Source: Solirubrobacter ginsenosidimutans (GTDB lineage: Bacteria > Actinomycetota > Thermoleophilia > Solirubrobacterales > Solirubrobacteraceae). From it: a DNA stretch of 64,000 bases. The stretch is taken from assembly GCF_027587205.1 (NCBI RefSeq), contig NZ_JAPDOD010000005.1, forward strand, positions 124,001 to 188,000. Direction: 5' to 3'. Position 1 is the first letter of the stretch. Each line of letters opens with the position of its first letter. The notes under the pieces are model-generated. The model saw nothing but the letters and a program-made list of their open reading frames with translations, made no database searches and had not been told where the DNA came from. Made by a program: the position numbers and the translations under genes. Of this stretch, positions 39,310-47,942 are shown piece by piece.

Positions 39310-40435
39310 GTCTTGCTCGCGCGAGGTCGGCCGCGATGTGCGTCGCGGCCGAGGTGAGCGGCGCGGCCAGGACGAGACCGATCATGCCGAACAGGCTCCC
39401 GCCGGCGATCGTGACGATCAGCACGGCCAGCGGGTGGATGCCCAGCGCGGCGCCGAACGCGATCGGCTGGATCATCTGCTGCAGGATGCCGTTGGCCAAG
39501 AGGACGATCACCGCCATGATCAGCGCCGTCGTCGTGCCCTGTGACCCGAGCGCGATCAGGACGGTGAACGCGCCGGCTGACCAGGCGCCGAGATAGGGGA
39601 CGTACGCCGCCGCGAAGTTGACGAGCGCGATCGAGCCGGCGTGCCCGACGCCGAGCACGAGCGCTCCCAGGCCGATCACGATCGCATTGAACGCCGCGAC
39701 CGCCGTGACGCCGGTGAAGTAGCCGCGCAGTGCCTGCAGCGTGCGCTCGGTGATGATCCGCCCGACGTCGGGCGGCACGCCCATATGACGCTCCGTCCAG
39801 CGGCGGATCTGCGGGCCGTCCTTGAGCAGGAAGAAGAGGCTGAGCGCGGTGAAGGAGACGAAGATGGCGAGCCCGCCCAGCACCTGGACGCCCGTCCCGA
39901 CGCCCTGCAGGAGGGCGTGGAACGCGTCACTGAGGCTCGAGCTGGCGCCGGCGTTGGCCTGTTGGGCCTGCCCGCTGCTGACGCCGGCGTCCTCGAGCGC
40001 GCTCTGGAGCTTCGCGGCCGCGTTCGTGAGGGCGCTCTCCAGCTCGGAGGACTTGCTGACGACCGCGCCGAGCATCAGCACGGCGAATCCCACCCCGAGC
40101 GCGACCAACCCGAGGAACACGAGCGCGGCGGCCGCGGTCCGCGAGAGCCGGCCGCGGCTCAACCGGCGCACCAGCGGGGAGAGCACGGCGGCGACGATCG
40201 CCGCGGTCACCACCGGCGCGACGATCGCGTTGGTCAGTGCCAGCAGGGCCGCCACGCCGACCCCCAGCGCGGCGACGCCGACGAGCAGCCAGGACATCAT
40301 CCCGAGGTCGCGCAGCCACGTCGGAGCGGCGAAGACGCCGCTCAGCTCATCCGGGGCGAGCTCGACGAACTCGGCGGCGGGCGCACCGTTGGGCTCGGGC
40401 GATGGACGCTGGCGGATCACTCGGCGGTGGCGCAT
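39284..40435 (-). CDS. AI-2E family transporter (PerM/YdiK-like permease)
   Basis: 383 residues, eight predicted spans. After a ~45-residue cytoplasmic head, LLALTNAIVAPVVTAAIVAA and VLSPLVRRLSRGRLSRTAAA match the family, as do the soluble Ser/Ala-rich insert (SGQAQQANAGASSSL), SLFFLLKDGPQIRRW and the signature VNFAAAYVPYLGAWSAGAF, then GIHPLAVLIVTIAGGSLFG. Members include the quorum-signal exporter TqsA and Na+/H+ antiporters; substrate here unknown. Confidence 0.87.
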   Translation of the reverse strand: MRHRRVIRQRPSPEPNGAPAAEFVELAPDELSGVFAAPTWLRDLGMMSWLLVGVAALGVGVAALLALTNAIVAPVVTAAIVAAVLSPLVRRLSRGRLSRTAAAALVFLGLVALGVGFAVLMLGAVVSKSSELESALTNAAAKLQSALEDAGVSSGQAQQANAGASSSLSDAFHALLQGVGTGVQVLGGLAIFVSFTALSLFFLLKDGPQIRRWTERHMGVPPDVGRIITERTLQALRGYFTGVTAVAAFNAIVIGLGALVLGVGHAGSIALVNFAAAYVPYLGAWSAGAFTVLIALGSQGTTTALIMAVIVLLANGILQQMIQPIAFGAALGIHPLAVLIVTIAGGSLFGMIGLVLAAPLTSAATHIAADLARARPKPAQPLP

Positions 40436-40549
40436 ACCCGGACGGTCTCAGATCTCCCCGGAGCCCACCTCGTCCGAACCGGGTGATCACGCGCGGTTCA
40501 TCCGGATCGGGCGATGCGCGACCGCGCGCGGGCGCGGATGATCGGCACC

Positions 40550-42571
40550 ATGAGCGATCCGGGCTATGGCGAAGCGATCAAGTGGGAGCCGGCGACGCCG
40601 CGGATCAGGCCGCTGCGGCTCCTTGTCTCCTGGGCGATCCTGGCGGCGTCCGTGTACGTCGCCGCGGGACTCGTCCCGGGCGTGGCCCTCGAGGAACCCG
40701 GCGCCGGCTTCGTGGTCGCGTTGTCGATCGCGCTGCTGAACGCGATCGTCCCGCCGGTGATCGCGGCGCTGCGGCTGCCGTTCATGGTCGCGATCGGGTT
40801 CATCCTCGTGCTGCTCGTCGACGCGGGCCTGCTGATGCTCGTCGACGCCGTCTTCCCGGATTGGCTGCGCGTGGACTCCTTCGGCGACGCGCTGCTGACC
40901 GCCGTGCTGATCGCCGCCGTGAGCATGCTCCTGCAGGTCATCGCCGGCACCGACGATGACGACGAGTACACACTGCGGGTCACCCGCCGGATCGCCCGCC
41001 GGCTCGGCTCCGACGACCGCACCGACACGCCGGGCATCATCTTCCTCGAGATCGACGGGCTCGCGCTGCCGATCCTGCGCAACGCGATGCGCGACGGGAG
41101 CGCGCCGAACATGGCGCGCTGGATCTCCGACCACGGCTACCGGCTCGCGGAGTGGGAGACCGACCTCTCGTCGCAGACGGGAGCGAGCCAGGCGGGAATC
41201 CTCCTCGGCTCCAACGACGACATGCCGGCGTTCCGCTGGGTCGAGAAGGAGACCGCGACGATGATGGTGTGCTCGTCGGCCTCGGACTGCGCGGAGATCG
41301 AGCGCCGGCACTCCACCGGCGTCGGCCTGCTCGCCGGCGGCGGCGCCAGCCGCGGCAACCTGCTGTCCGGCGAGGCGGACGACGCGATCCTCACCGTCAG
41401 CCGCATGGACGCCGAGAAGCAGGCCAATCCCGGCTACCGCGCCTTCCTGGCCAACGGCTTCAACGTCACCCGGCTGCTGGTGCTCTACCTGTGGGAGGTC
41501 GTGCTCGAGTTGACGGCGGCCGCTCAGCAGAAGCGGCGCGACGTGCGCCCGCGCGGGCACCGCGGCGGGATCTACCCCTTCCTGCGCGCCGCGATGTGCG
41601 TCTTCGTCCGCGACCTGATCGTCTACGGCGTGCTGACGGACATGATGCGCGGGCGCCCGGCGGTCTACGCCACGTTCGCCAGTTACGACGAGGTCGCGCA
41701 TCACTCCGGGCTCGAACGCGCGGACACCGGCGAAGCGCTGCGCAAGCTCGACCAGCAGTTCGCACGTATCGAGCGGGCGCGCCGCTATGCGCCGCGTCCG
41801 TACGAGATCGTGGTGCTGTCCGACCACGGCCAGACGCAGGGCGCCACGTTCAAGCAGCGCCACGGCTACGGCCTCGACGAGCTCGTCCAGCGCCTGCTCT
41901 CCAGCGCCGACGTGGCGGGCTTCTCCGGAGGAGATGAGCAGCGCGCGCTGGTCGGCCACGCCGTCACCGAGGCGACGGGCTCGGGATCGGGCAAGCGCGC
42001 GAAGAACGACGTCTCGGGACGCGAGGTCGTCGTCCTGGGCTCAGGCAACCTCGGGCTGATCTACCTGATGGACTCCGACCGGCGGCTCACGCTCGAGGAG
42101 ATCCAGCAGCGCCATCCGGAGCTGATCGGAGGCCTGCGCGCGCACGAGCACATCGGCTGGCTGCTGGTCCGTTCGGCACAGGACGGCCCGGTCGCGCTCG
42201 GCCCTGACGGGTCGCATCGGCTCCGGGACGGACATATCGAGGGCGTCGATCCGCTCGCCGCGTTCTCTCGCACCGCGCCCGCGCATCTCCTGCGCACCGA
42301 CGGCTTCGCGCACGTCGCCGACATCATGGTCGGCAGCTTCTACGACCCCGACCTGGACGAGGGGTGCGCCTTCGAGGAGCTGATCTGCTTCCACGGCGGT
42401 CTCGGCGGTCCCCAGACCCGGCCGTTCCTGCTGTACCCGCCGGGGCTGACGCTCCCCGACGGGCCGATCATCGGCGCGGCCGCGGTCCACGGTGTGCTGC
42501 GCGGCTGGCGGTTCGCGCTGCAGCCGCCGGCACCGGCTCCCGCCGCCGGCGTCAGCGTTCCCGCTCCTTAG
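40550..42571 (+). CDS. Phage-holin-4-like membrane domain fused to alkaline-phosphatase-superfamily domain
   Basis: 673 residues from the ATG at 40550. Residues ~20-130 are four membrane helices of the mycobacterial phage-holin type (LRLLVSWAILAASVYVAAGL, GFVVALSIALLNAIVPPVI). The rest is a phosphodiesterase/alkaline-phosphatase-like domain: IIFLEIDGLALPIL (first metal Asp), SSQTGASQAGILLG (nucleophile region), ASYDEVAHHSG (Asp/His), VVLSDHGQTQGATF (Asp-His) and the C-terminal CFHGGLGGPQ (His). It probably cleaves or transfers phospho-groups of lipid or envelope polymers at the membrane. Confidence 0.85.
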   Translation: MSDPGYGEAIKWEPATPRIRPLRLLVSWAILAASVYVAAGLVPGVALEEPGAGFVVALSIALLNAIVPPVIAALRLPFMVAIGFILVLLVDAGLLMLVDAVFPDWLRVDSFGDALLTAVLIAAVSMLLQVIAGTDDDDEYTLRVTRRIARRLGSDDRTDTPGIIFLEIDGLALPILRNAMRDGSAPNMARWISDHGYRLAEWETDLSSQTGASQAGILLGSNDDMPAFRWVEKETATMMVCSSASDCAEIERRHSTGVGLLAGGGASRGNLLSGEADDAILTVSRMDAEKQANPGYRAFLANGFNVTRLLVLYLWEVVLELTAAAQQKRRDVRPRGHRGGIYPFLRAAMCVFVRDLIVYGVLTDMMRGRPAVYATFASYDEVAHHSGLERADTGEALRKLDQQFARIERARRYAPRPYEIVVLSDHGQTQGATFKQRHGYGLDELVQRLLSSADVAGFSGGDEQRALVGHAVTEATGSGSGKRAKNDVSGREVVVLGSGNLGLIYLMDSDRRLTLEEIQQRHPELIGGLRAHEHIGWLLVRSAQDGPVALGPDGSHRLRDGHIEGVDPLAAFSRTAPAHLLRTDGFAHVADIMVGSFYDPDLDEGCAFEELICFHGGLGGPQTRPFLLYPPGLTLPDGPIIGAAAVHGVLRGWRFALQPPAPAPAAGVSVPAP

Positions 42572-42593
42572 CGGCGAGGGTCGCCACCGCGCC

Positions 42594-42616
42594 GCGCCCG
42601 TGATCAGCGCGGGCGC
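42594..42616. terminator. Hairpin between convergent genes
   Basis: GCGCCCG (42594-42600) and CGGGCGC (42610-42616) with a 9-base loop lie in the 51-bp gap between the phosphatase-fusion and LURP-one genes. Likely bidirectional. Confidence 0.6.
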
Positions 42617-42622
42617 GGGCTC

Positions 42623-43132
42623 CTAGTCGTGGCCCATCTGCTCGATGCAGACCGCGATCGCCAGGATCAGCGCGTCGTCCTGGTCGGGCATGACCTCGAT
42701 GCCGTACGCATCGCGGATGCGGAGCCAGCGCTTCGAGACCTCGGCCACCTTGTCGCCGTCGCGCTCGATCTCGTACTCGTGGTCGACGAAGTTGCCCTTG
42801 GCGGACAGGTCGTCGCCGTCTTCCACCTCGATCGAGTAGCGGTCGCGGATGCCGACGAGCGCCTTCTTGACGGTCGCCACCGTGTGGCCGTCGCGCTCGA
42901 TCTCCATCTTGTCGCGCACGGTGAGCTTCTTCTCCTGGATCTTGAGCAGCTCCTGGCCGGAGCGGCTCTCGACCACCAGCGTGTCCCGGACCCGCAGCGC
43001 CTTGCCGTTGACCTTGAACGCGCGTTCACCGCCGTCGGTCTCGATCCAGTAGTCGTCGCCGACCGAGAACAGCTTCTCGCGCAGCGTGTAGCGCGTGCCG
43101 TCCGGTTGCCCACGATCGCGCAGTCGTCGCAT
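42623..43132 (-). CDS. LURP-one-related (tubby/scramblase-like fold) protein
   Basis: 169 residues built of repeating beta hairpins: TRYTLREKLFSVGDDYWIET, AFKVNGKALRVRDTLVVES, LLKIQEKKLTVRDKMEIERD and a final hydrophobic helix DDALILAIAVCIEQM. This is the LURP-one/YxjI beta-barrel-around-helix fold related to tubby and phospholipid scramblases. The bacterial function is not settled; membrane or lipid association is suspected. Ribosome site AGGAGGG precedes the start. Confidence 0.85.
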   Translation of the reverse strand: MRRLRDRGQPDGTRYTLREKLFSVGDDYWIETDGGERAFKVNGKALRVRDTLVVESRSGQELLKIQEKKLTVRDKMEIERDGHTVATVKKALVGIRDRYSIEVEDGDDLSAKGNFVDHEYEIERDGDKVAEVSKRWLRIRDAYGIEVMPDQDDALILAIAVCIEQMGHD

Positions 43133-43181
43133 GGTTCATCCCTCCTATTGCCGCGCCATCAGTAGAACGGCTTGTCGGATG

Positions 43182-43209
43182 CGCACGCGACTCTCGCCGC
43201 TCGCGTGCG
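43182..43209 (-). terminator. Hairpin downstream of the first SulP gene
   Basis: CGCACGCGA (43182-43190) and TCGCGTGCG (43201-43209) form a perfect 9-bp stem with a 10-base loop, 32 bp past the SulP stop in the direction of transcription. Confidence 0.6.
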
Positions 43210-43240
43210 AACCGGCATCACCTCGACTGGGTGAGATCGC

Positions 43241-44959
43241 TCACGGACCCGCCGCGAGCCAGCGCTGCCCCTCGCGATAGGCCGCGTCGGACGCGTCCCC
43301 GACGACCTCGGTCGCCGCGAAGACGCTGACTTGCGCGTCGAGGTGGCTGCGCCCGGTGCGCCGCAGTCGCTCGACCAGCTCCGGAGCGACGCCGCTGAGG
43401 ATCAGCCGGCCGCCGACGGCGGCCAGCCGCTCCGCGTAGGCATCCAGGACGACCAGCGAGGAGGCGCCGAGCTGCGTGCGACCGCGCAGCCGCAGCACGA
43501 CGACCGGGCGCTCCGCGCCGGCGGTCTCCGGCAGCCGCGCCGCGAGCGTCTTGGCGCCGGCGTAGTAGAGGCTCCCGTAGACGTCGAGCAGGGTGACGGC
43601 GGCGCTCGGCAGCTGGGCGGGCGCCGGCGACTCCTCGAAGCGTCCGCTTTCAAGCGGCTCGAGCCGGACGACCTTGAGGTCGAGCGCCTCGCGGTTGAGC
43701 TGCAGCAGCAGCGACAGCGTCACCCCGACCCCGACGGCGGCCGCCACGGGCAGGAAGAGCGTGGCCGCGACCGTCGAGACGAAGCCGATCTGCGAGACCA
43801 GACCCGTCCGCAGGATCGTCCCGATCGCCCCGCTGCGCAACGAACCGGCCGCGGCAAAGATCAGCACGGCCGCCAGCGGCGGGATCACCACCCGCCCGAC
43901 GATGCCGGAGAAGACGACGAGCACCGCCAGCATCCAGATCCCCGAGAAGATCGATGCCCAGCGTCCGCGCGCCCCCGCGGCCACGTTGAGCGCCGTCTGC
44001 CCGACCGAGCCGCCGACCGGCTGCCCTCTAAAGAGGCCGGACGCGAGGTTGCCGACGCCTTGGGCGATGAAGTCGCGGTTCGGCTCCGACGCGGGGCCGT
44101 CGCGGTTGGGTGCCGCCTCGCTGACGCCGACGCCTTGGACGAGGACGATCACCGCGACCGACAGCGCACCGACGAGGACGTTGGGATCGACGGCGAGCCC
44201 GAAATCGGGGAGGTGCGGAAGCGGGACCCCGGTCGGGATCTTGCCCTCGTCCTCGACCCGTGCGATCGAGTCGACCGACAACGTCAGCAAGGTCGGGATG
44301 ACGAGCGCGATCACCGCGGAGAAAGCGGCGAGCCGCGTCCGCGCGAGCCCCACCAGCAGCACGAGCGCGCCCGCGCCGGTGAGCAGCGAGGCGAGCTCGA
44401 TCTGGTCCGGATGCGTCACGACGTACCACGCCTTCTCCAGCGCGAAATCGCCGGTCGCGCTCACCCCGGTGAAGTCGGGGATCTGGCCGAAGATGATGTT
44501 CGCCGCGACGCCGGTGAGGAACCCGATCATCACCGAGAACGAGACGAAGCGGGTGTAGCGACCGAGGCGCGCGAGCCCGGCGACGACCATGATCGCGCCC
44601 GCCAGGACGGTCAGCATGAACAACGCGTCGGGGCGCTTGGCGGCATCGAATCCGTCGACGGCCGAACCCGCCGCGAGCGCCGCCGCGGTCGTCGTCGTGA
44701 TCACCATCAGGCGTGTACTCGCCGTCAGGCCGCCCGCGATCGGCCCGGCGAAGCTCGCATAGAGCCCGTACACCGGATTGACCCCGACGAGCACCGCCGA
44801 GGCCATGCCGTCCGGAACGCTGCCGACCGCGCCGGGAACACCGGCGATCGCATCGCTGCGCAGGGTTCCCGGCTCGGGCCGGACGGACCTTAGCCAGCGG
44901 CGGGCGAATCCGAACTTCAACGCGATGACCGATCGACGCCGATGGCCCCAGGAGAGCAC
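43241..44959 (-). CDS. SulP-family anion transporter with STAS domain, copy 1
   Basis: About 572 residues from a GTG at 44959; the conserved part starts near ALKFGFARRWLRSVRP. About 12-14 helices include GVPGAVGSVPDGMASAVLVG (helix 1 signature of SulP) and GVNPVYGLYASFAGPIAGGL. The region EPNRDFIAQGVGNLASGLF with GQPVGGSVGQTALNVAAGAR carries the anion-site helix. A C-terminal cytoplasmic STAS domain spans about residues 440-560 (VTLLDVYGSLYYAGAKTLAA, then LRLRGRTQLGASSLVVLDAY). SulP carriers move sulfate, bicarbonate or dicarboxylates. It shares the family with the gene at 46177 but is not a close copy. Confidence 0.87.
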   Translation of the reverse strand: MLSWGHRRRSVIALKFGFARRWLRSVRPEPGTLRSDAIAGVPGAVGSVPDGMASAVLVGVNPVYGLYASFAGPIAGGLTASTRLMVITTTTAAALAAGSAVDGFDAAKRPDALFMLTVLAGAIMVVAGLARLGRYTRFVSFSVMIGFLTGVAANIIFGQIPDFTGVSATGDFALEKAWYVVTHPDQIELASLLTGAGALVLLVGLARTRLAAFSAVIALVIPTLLTLSVDSIARVEDEGKIPTGVPLPHLPDFGLAVDPNVLVGALSVAVIVLVQGVGVSEAAPNRDGPASEPNRDFIAQGVGNLASGLFRGQPVGGSVGQTALNVAAGARGRWASIFSGIWMLAVLVVFSGIVGRVVIPPLAAVLIFAAAGSLRSGAIGTILRTGLVSQIGFVSTVAATLFLPVAAAVGVGVTLSLLLQLNREALDLKVVRLEPLESGRFEESPAPAQLPSAAVTLLDVYGSLYYAGAKTLAARLPETAGAERPVVVLRLRGRTQLGASSLVVLDAYAERLAAVGGRLILSGVAPELVERLRRTGRSHLDAQVSVFAATEVVGDASDAAYREGQRWLAAGP

Positions 44960-45004
44960 GCGCGACCTGCGTCCTGCATCACCCCAACCGGATGACCCGC
45001 GGAG

Positions 45005-46161
45005 CTAGATGGAATCTGGTGGGGGACGCTGGGGCTCGTCGATCGTCGTGATCAGAACCGCCCCACGGATCTCCTTGGCGAGCTTTCGGAGATCGGGCGG
45101 AGTGTCGTCGCGATAGAAGAGCCGGAACAGCGGATCGGTCGTGCTCGGGAGATAGCGAACGAGTGAGCACATCGGCGGCCGCGTCGACGTGTCCAGCTTC
45201 ATTCTCGAGAAGACCGAGGAGCACCAACCCAGCTCCGTACTGCTCAGTCGCGTGTTCGGAGTCGTCGAGCTCGATGTGGATGGCGGCGCGCGCAAGTCCC
45301 CATTCCGGTGGCGCGTCCTCCGTGTCGGCGCATTGCTCGAGCCATCCGAGAACCTCACCGAGGGACGTTCGAGCTTTGACGAGAGGACCGCGAGCTGGAA
45401 CCTGATCGCGGTGGTCAACTCGTCCGTTTCCGCGAAACGCAGCGCCGTCTGGAGCTGTGCCTCCGCCTCTTCCAATCGGTCTGCATGACCGGCGGTCAGA
45501 ACCCGCCCGAGCTCGAGCAGCGCCTCAGGGAACGCCGGGCGCAGTGGGTGCCAGCCTTGCGTCCCGCTCCAGCGTCTCGAGCACGCCGCTTGGTTCCTCG
45601 GCCCGTTCGGGCTCGGGCTCGGCCGGCGCGTCGACGCGCACCTCCTCGGTCGGAGCGTCGGTGCCCACCGTCGGCCTCGTCGTCGCTTCGAGTCGCCGAC
45701 GTAGAGGTCAATTGCAAGCGCGGCGCGAAGTCCAGCCTCGCCGGTCAGCGTCAGCACATCGAGCGCGAACATCCGCATCTTGACCGTGTCCGCAATGTCC
45801 TCGCGCAGTCGCAAGGCGCTCCACGGCCCGACGGCGGTCGACGGCCCGATCGACCGCATTCAACAGCGTGTCGAGCAGTGCACTCGGCCCCACACCGACG
45901 TCCTGGTTGCCGACTCGGGTCGTGAACAACGAACTGCGAAACCGCGCGGCGGCGGCCAGCCCGGCAACGATCACCTGCAGCGTGGCGACCGCGGTTTCCG
46001 AAGCCGTCGCGTCGAGGCCGAACCTCCAGCCGAAGGCTTGAATGACCCCGAATGCGGCAGCCATTGCTCCCGGGATGCGCGCCCGCCGCGCTGTAACGAG
46101 CCGGCCCTCGGAACGCCGAGAGAAAGCGCAGATACCACTCGCTGAAGGACGGTTCGGCCAT
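45005..46161 (-). pseudogene. Gene broken by multiple frameshifts (membrane segment + TPR-like C-terminus)
   Basis: Coding-like sequence continues along the whole stretch but changes frame at least five times. From the ATG at 46161: MAEPSFSEWYLRFLSAFRGP; next frame AAFGVIQAFGWRFGLDATAS (possible membrane segment); next ALRLREDIADTVKMRMFALD; an acidic stretch VRVDAPAEPEPERAEE in another; then RLEEAEAQLQTALRFAETDE; another frame with LVLLGLLENEAGHVDAAADV (TPR-like); and a last DLRKLAKEIRGAVLITTIDE ending at 45005. An intact protein would be ~380 residues. Family not recognised. It lies between two SulP genes on the same strand. Confidence 0.7.
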
Positions 46162-46176
46162 TGCAATTCGACGGTC

Positions 46177-47856
46177 CTAAGGCAACGTGCGGGACTGCAA
46201 CTGCGCCTCCACCGCCTCGTCGACATTGCCATGCAGGTGCTCCTCGCCGATCACGGCGAGCACCCCGTCGGCGGCGAGGACCACACGAATCCTCGGCTTC
46301 ATGCGCGCCACGCGGAGCACGGCGCCGGATGCGCCGGTGAGTCGCTGGATCTCGCGCAGCTTCTCGGAGCCCTGGGAGTCGATGAAGTCCACGCCGGCGA
46401 AGTCCAGAACGACTGCGCGCAGCTCGTCCTCCAGGTCGATCAGCTCGCGGACGCGATCCTCGAGCGCTTCGGCGGTCGCGAAGGACAGGCCGAAGTCCAG
46501 GCGCAAGATGATGATTCCGGGGAACCGCTCGTCCTCGGGATGCTCTTTGGCGTCGCGGAACACCTGCGTGCCCGGCTGCCGGCTGAGCTTGGGGATGCTC
46601 GGCCGCGTGGCGACGCTGATGAGCCACAGCAACGAGAGCGCGACGCCGATGACGACGCCGGCGAGCACGCCCGCCGAGAGGACGCCGACGATGGCCGCGA
46701 CCGCGATCCAGAAGTCGACTCTGGCGACACGGCGAAGACGACGGAGCTCTCCGATGTCGATCATCCCGAAGACCACCGCGTCGATGATCAAGGCGGCGAG
46801 CACGGCCTTCGGCAGATCGGAGAACAGCGGCGCCAGGACCAGGAGGGTCAGGAGCACCAGGCCCCCGGTCACGAGCGAGGCGATCGGCGTGCGGGCCCCG
46901 GAGGACTCGTTGAGCGAGCTGGCCGACAGGCTCGTCGAGACGGGCATCCCCTGGAACACGCCGGCGCCGGCGTTCGCCATGCCCTGGGCGATCGACTCCT
47001 GGTTGACATCGACGCGGTAGCGGTGACGGGCCGCGAACGCGCGCGCGTCTCCCGCCGTCTGGGAGAACCCGATCAACAGCAGCGCCATCGCGGCGATCCC
47101 GATCGTCGCCGCATGGTCCGCGAAGACGTCGGCGTCGGGCAGCGCCGGCGACGGCAGGCCGCTCGGGACGTCGCCGACCAACGCCACCCCGTGGCTGCCG
47201 AGGTCGAACAGTGCGGAAGCGAGCAGGCCGCCGACGACCAGCACGAGCGCTCCCGGAACCTTCGGCGCGACGAACCGCAACCCCAGGATCAGCGCCAGCG
47301 ATGCGAGCCCGACGAGCAGCGTCGTGCCGTGGGTCTCGGCCAGACCGCCCACCCACGACCCGATCTCCTGCCATGCGTTGTCTCCCTCGGACGACGTACC
47401 CGTCAACTTCGGCAGCTCGCCGATCACGACATCGATCGCCGCGCCCGCGAGAAACCCGGTGATCACCGCCTTGGAGAGAAAGCGCGCGATCCATCCGAGC
47501 CGCAGCAGCGCCATCAGCAGGAACAGCGCCCCCGTCGCGAGCGTGATCGCGGCCACCAGCTGCGCCGCCTCCTGGTCGCCGGCGCCGACCACGAGCACGG
47601 CGCCGCCCGCGACGGCGGCCAGCGACGAGCTCGGTCCCGTGGAGATCTGCCGCGACGTGCCGAACAACGGATAGATCAACGCTCCCGCCGCGGCCGCATA
47701 GAGCCCGTTCTGCAGCGGGATCCCCGCGATGCCCGCATAGCCCAGGTTCTTCGGGACGACAAGCGCGGTCACCGCGATGCCGGCGATGAGATCGCCACGC
47801 AGCAGCTTGCCCGAGTATCGAGGCAACCATTCGAGGATCGGCAACCACTTCGCCAC
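46177..47856 (-). CDS. SulP-family anion transporter with STAS domain, copy 2
   Basis: 559 residues. GDLIAGIAVTALVVPKNLGY, AGIPLQNGLYAAAAGALIYP and ISTGPSSSLAAVAGGAVLVV are the first SulP helices and the STGPSS substrate loop. QESIAQGMANAGAGVFQGMP and STSLSASSLNESSGARTPIA follow. The STAS domain (about 430-545) has LRAVVLDFAGVDFIDSQGSE with the conserved DSxG serine used for phosphorylation in related anti-anti-sigma proteins. Bicarbonate, sulfate or dicarboxylate transport is possible. Divergent from the DUF2254 gene. Confidence 0.9.
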   Translation of the reverse strand: MAKWLPILEWLPRYSGKLLRGDLIAGIAVTALVVPKNLGYAGIAGIPLQNGLYAAAAGALIYPLFGTSRQISTGPSSSLAAVAGGAVLVVGAGDQEAAQLVAAITLATGALFLLMALLRLGWIARFLSKAVITGFLAGAAIDVVIGELPKLTGTSSEGDNAWQEIGSWVGGLAETHGTTLLVGLASLALILGLRFVAPKVPGALVLVVGGLLASALFDLGSHGVALVGDVPSGLPSPALPDADVFADHAATIGIAAMALLLIGFSQTAGDARAFAARHRYRVDVNQESIAQGMANAGAGVFQGMPVSTSLSASSLNESSGARTPIASLVTGGLVLLTLLVLAPLFSDLPKAVLAALIIDAVVFGMIDIGELRRLRRVARVDFWIAVAAIVGVLSAGVLAGVVIGVALSLLWLISVATRPSIPKLSRQPGTQVFRDAKEHPEDERFPGIIILRLDFGLSFATAEALEDRVRELIDLEDELRAVVLDFAGVDFIDSQGSEKLREIQRLTGASGAVLRVARMKPRIRVVLAADGVLAVIGEEHLHGNVDEAVEAQLQSRTLP

Positions 47857-47942
47857 AGCGCGACGTTCTACGGGAGCCGCCGCGGCCGCATCGCCTCAAA
47901 CGGGTGATGCGACCGCCACACGTGGCGGCGAGGCTACGTCGC

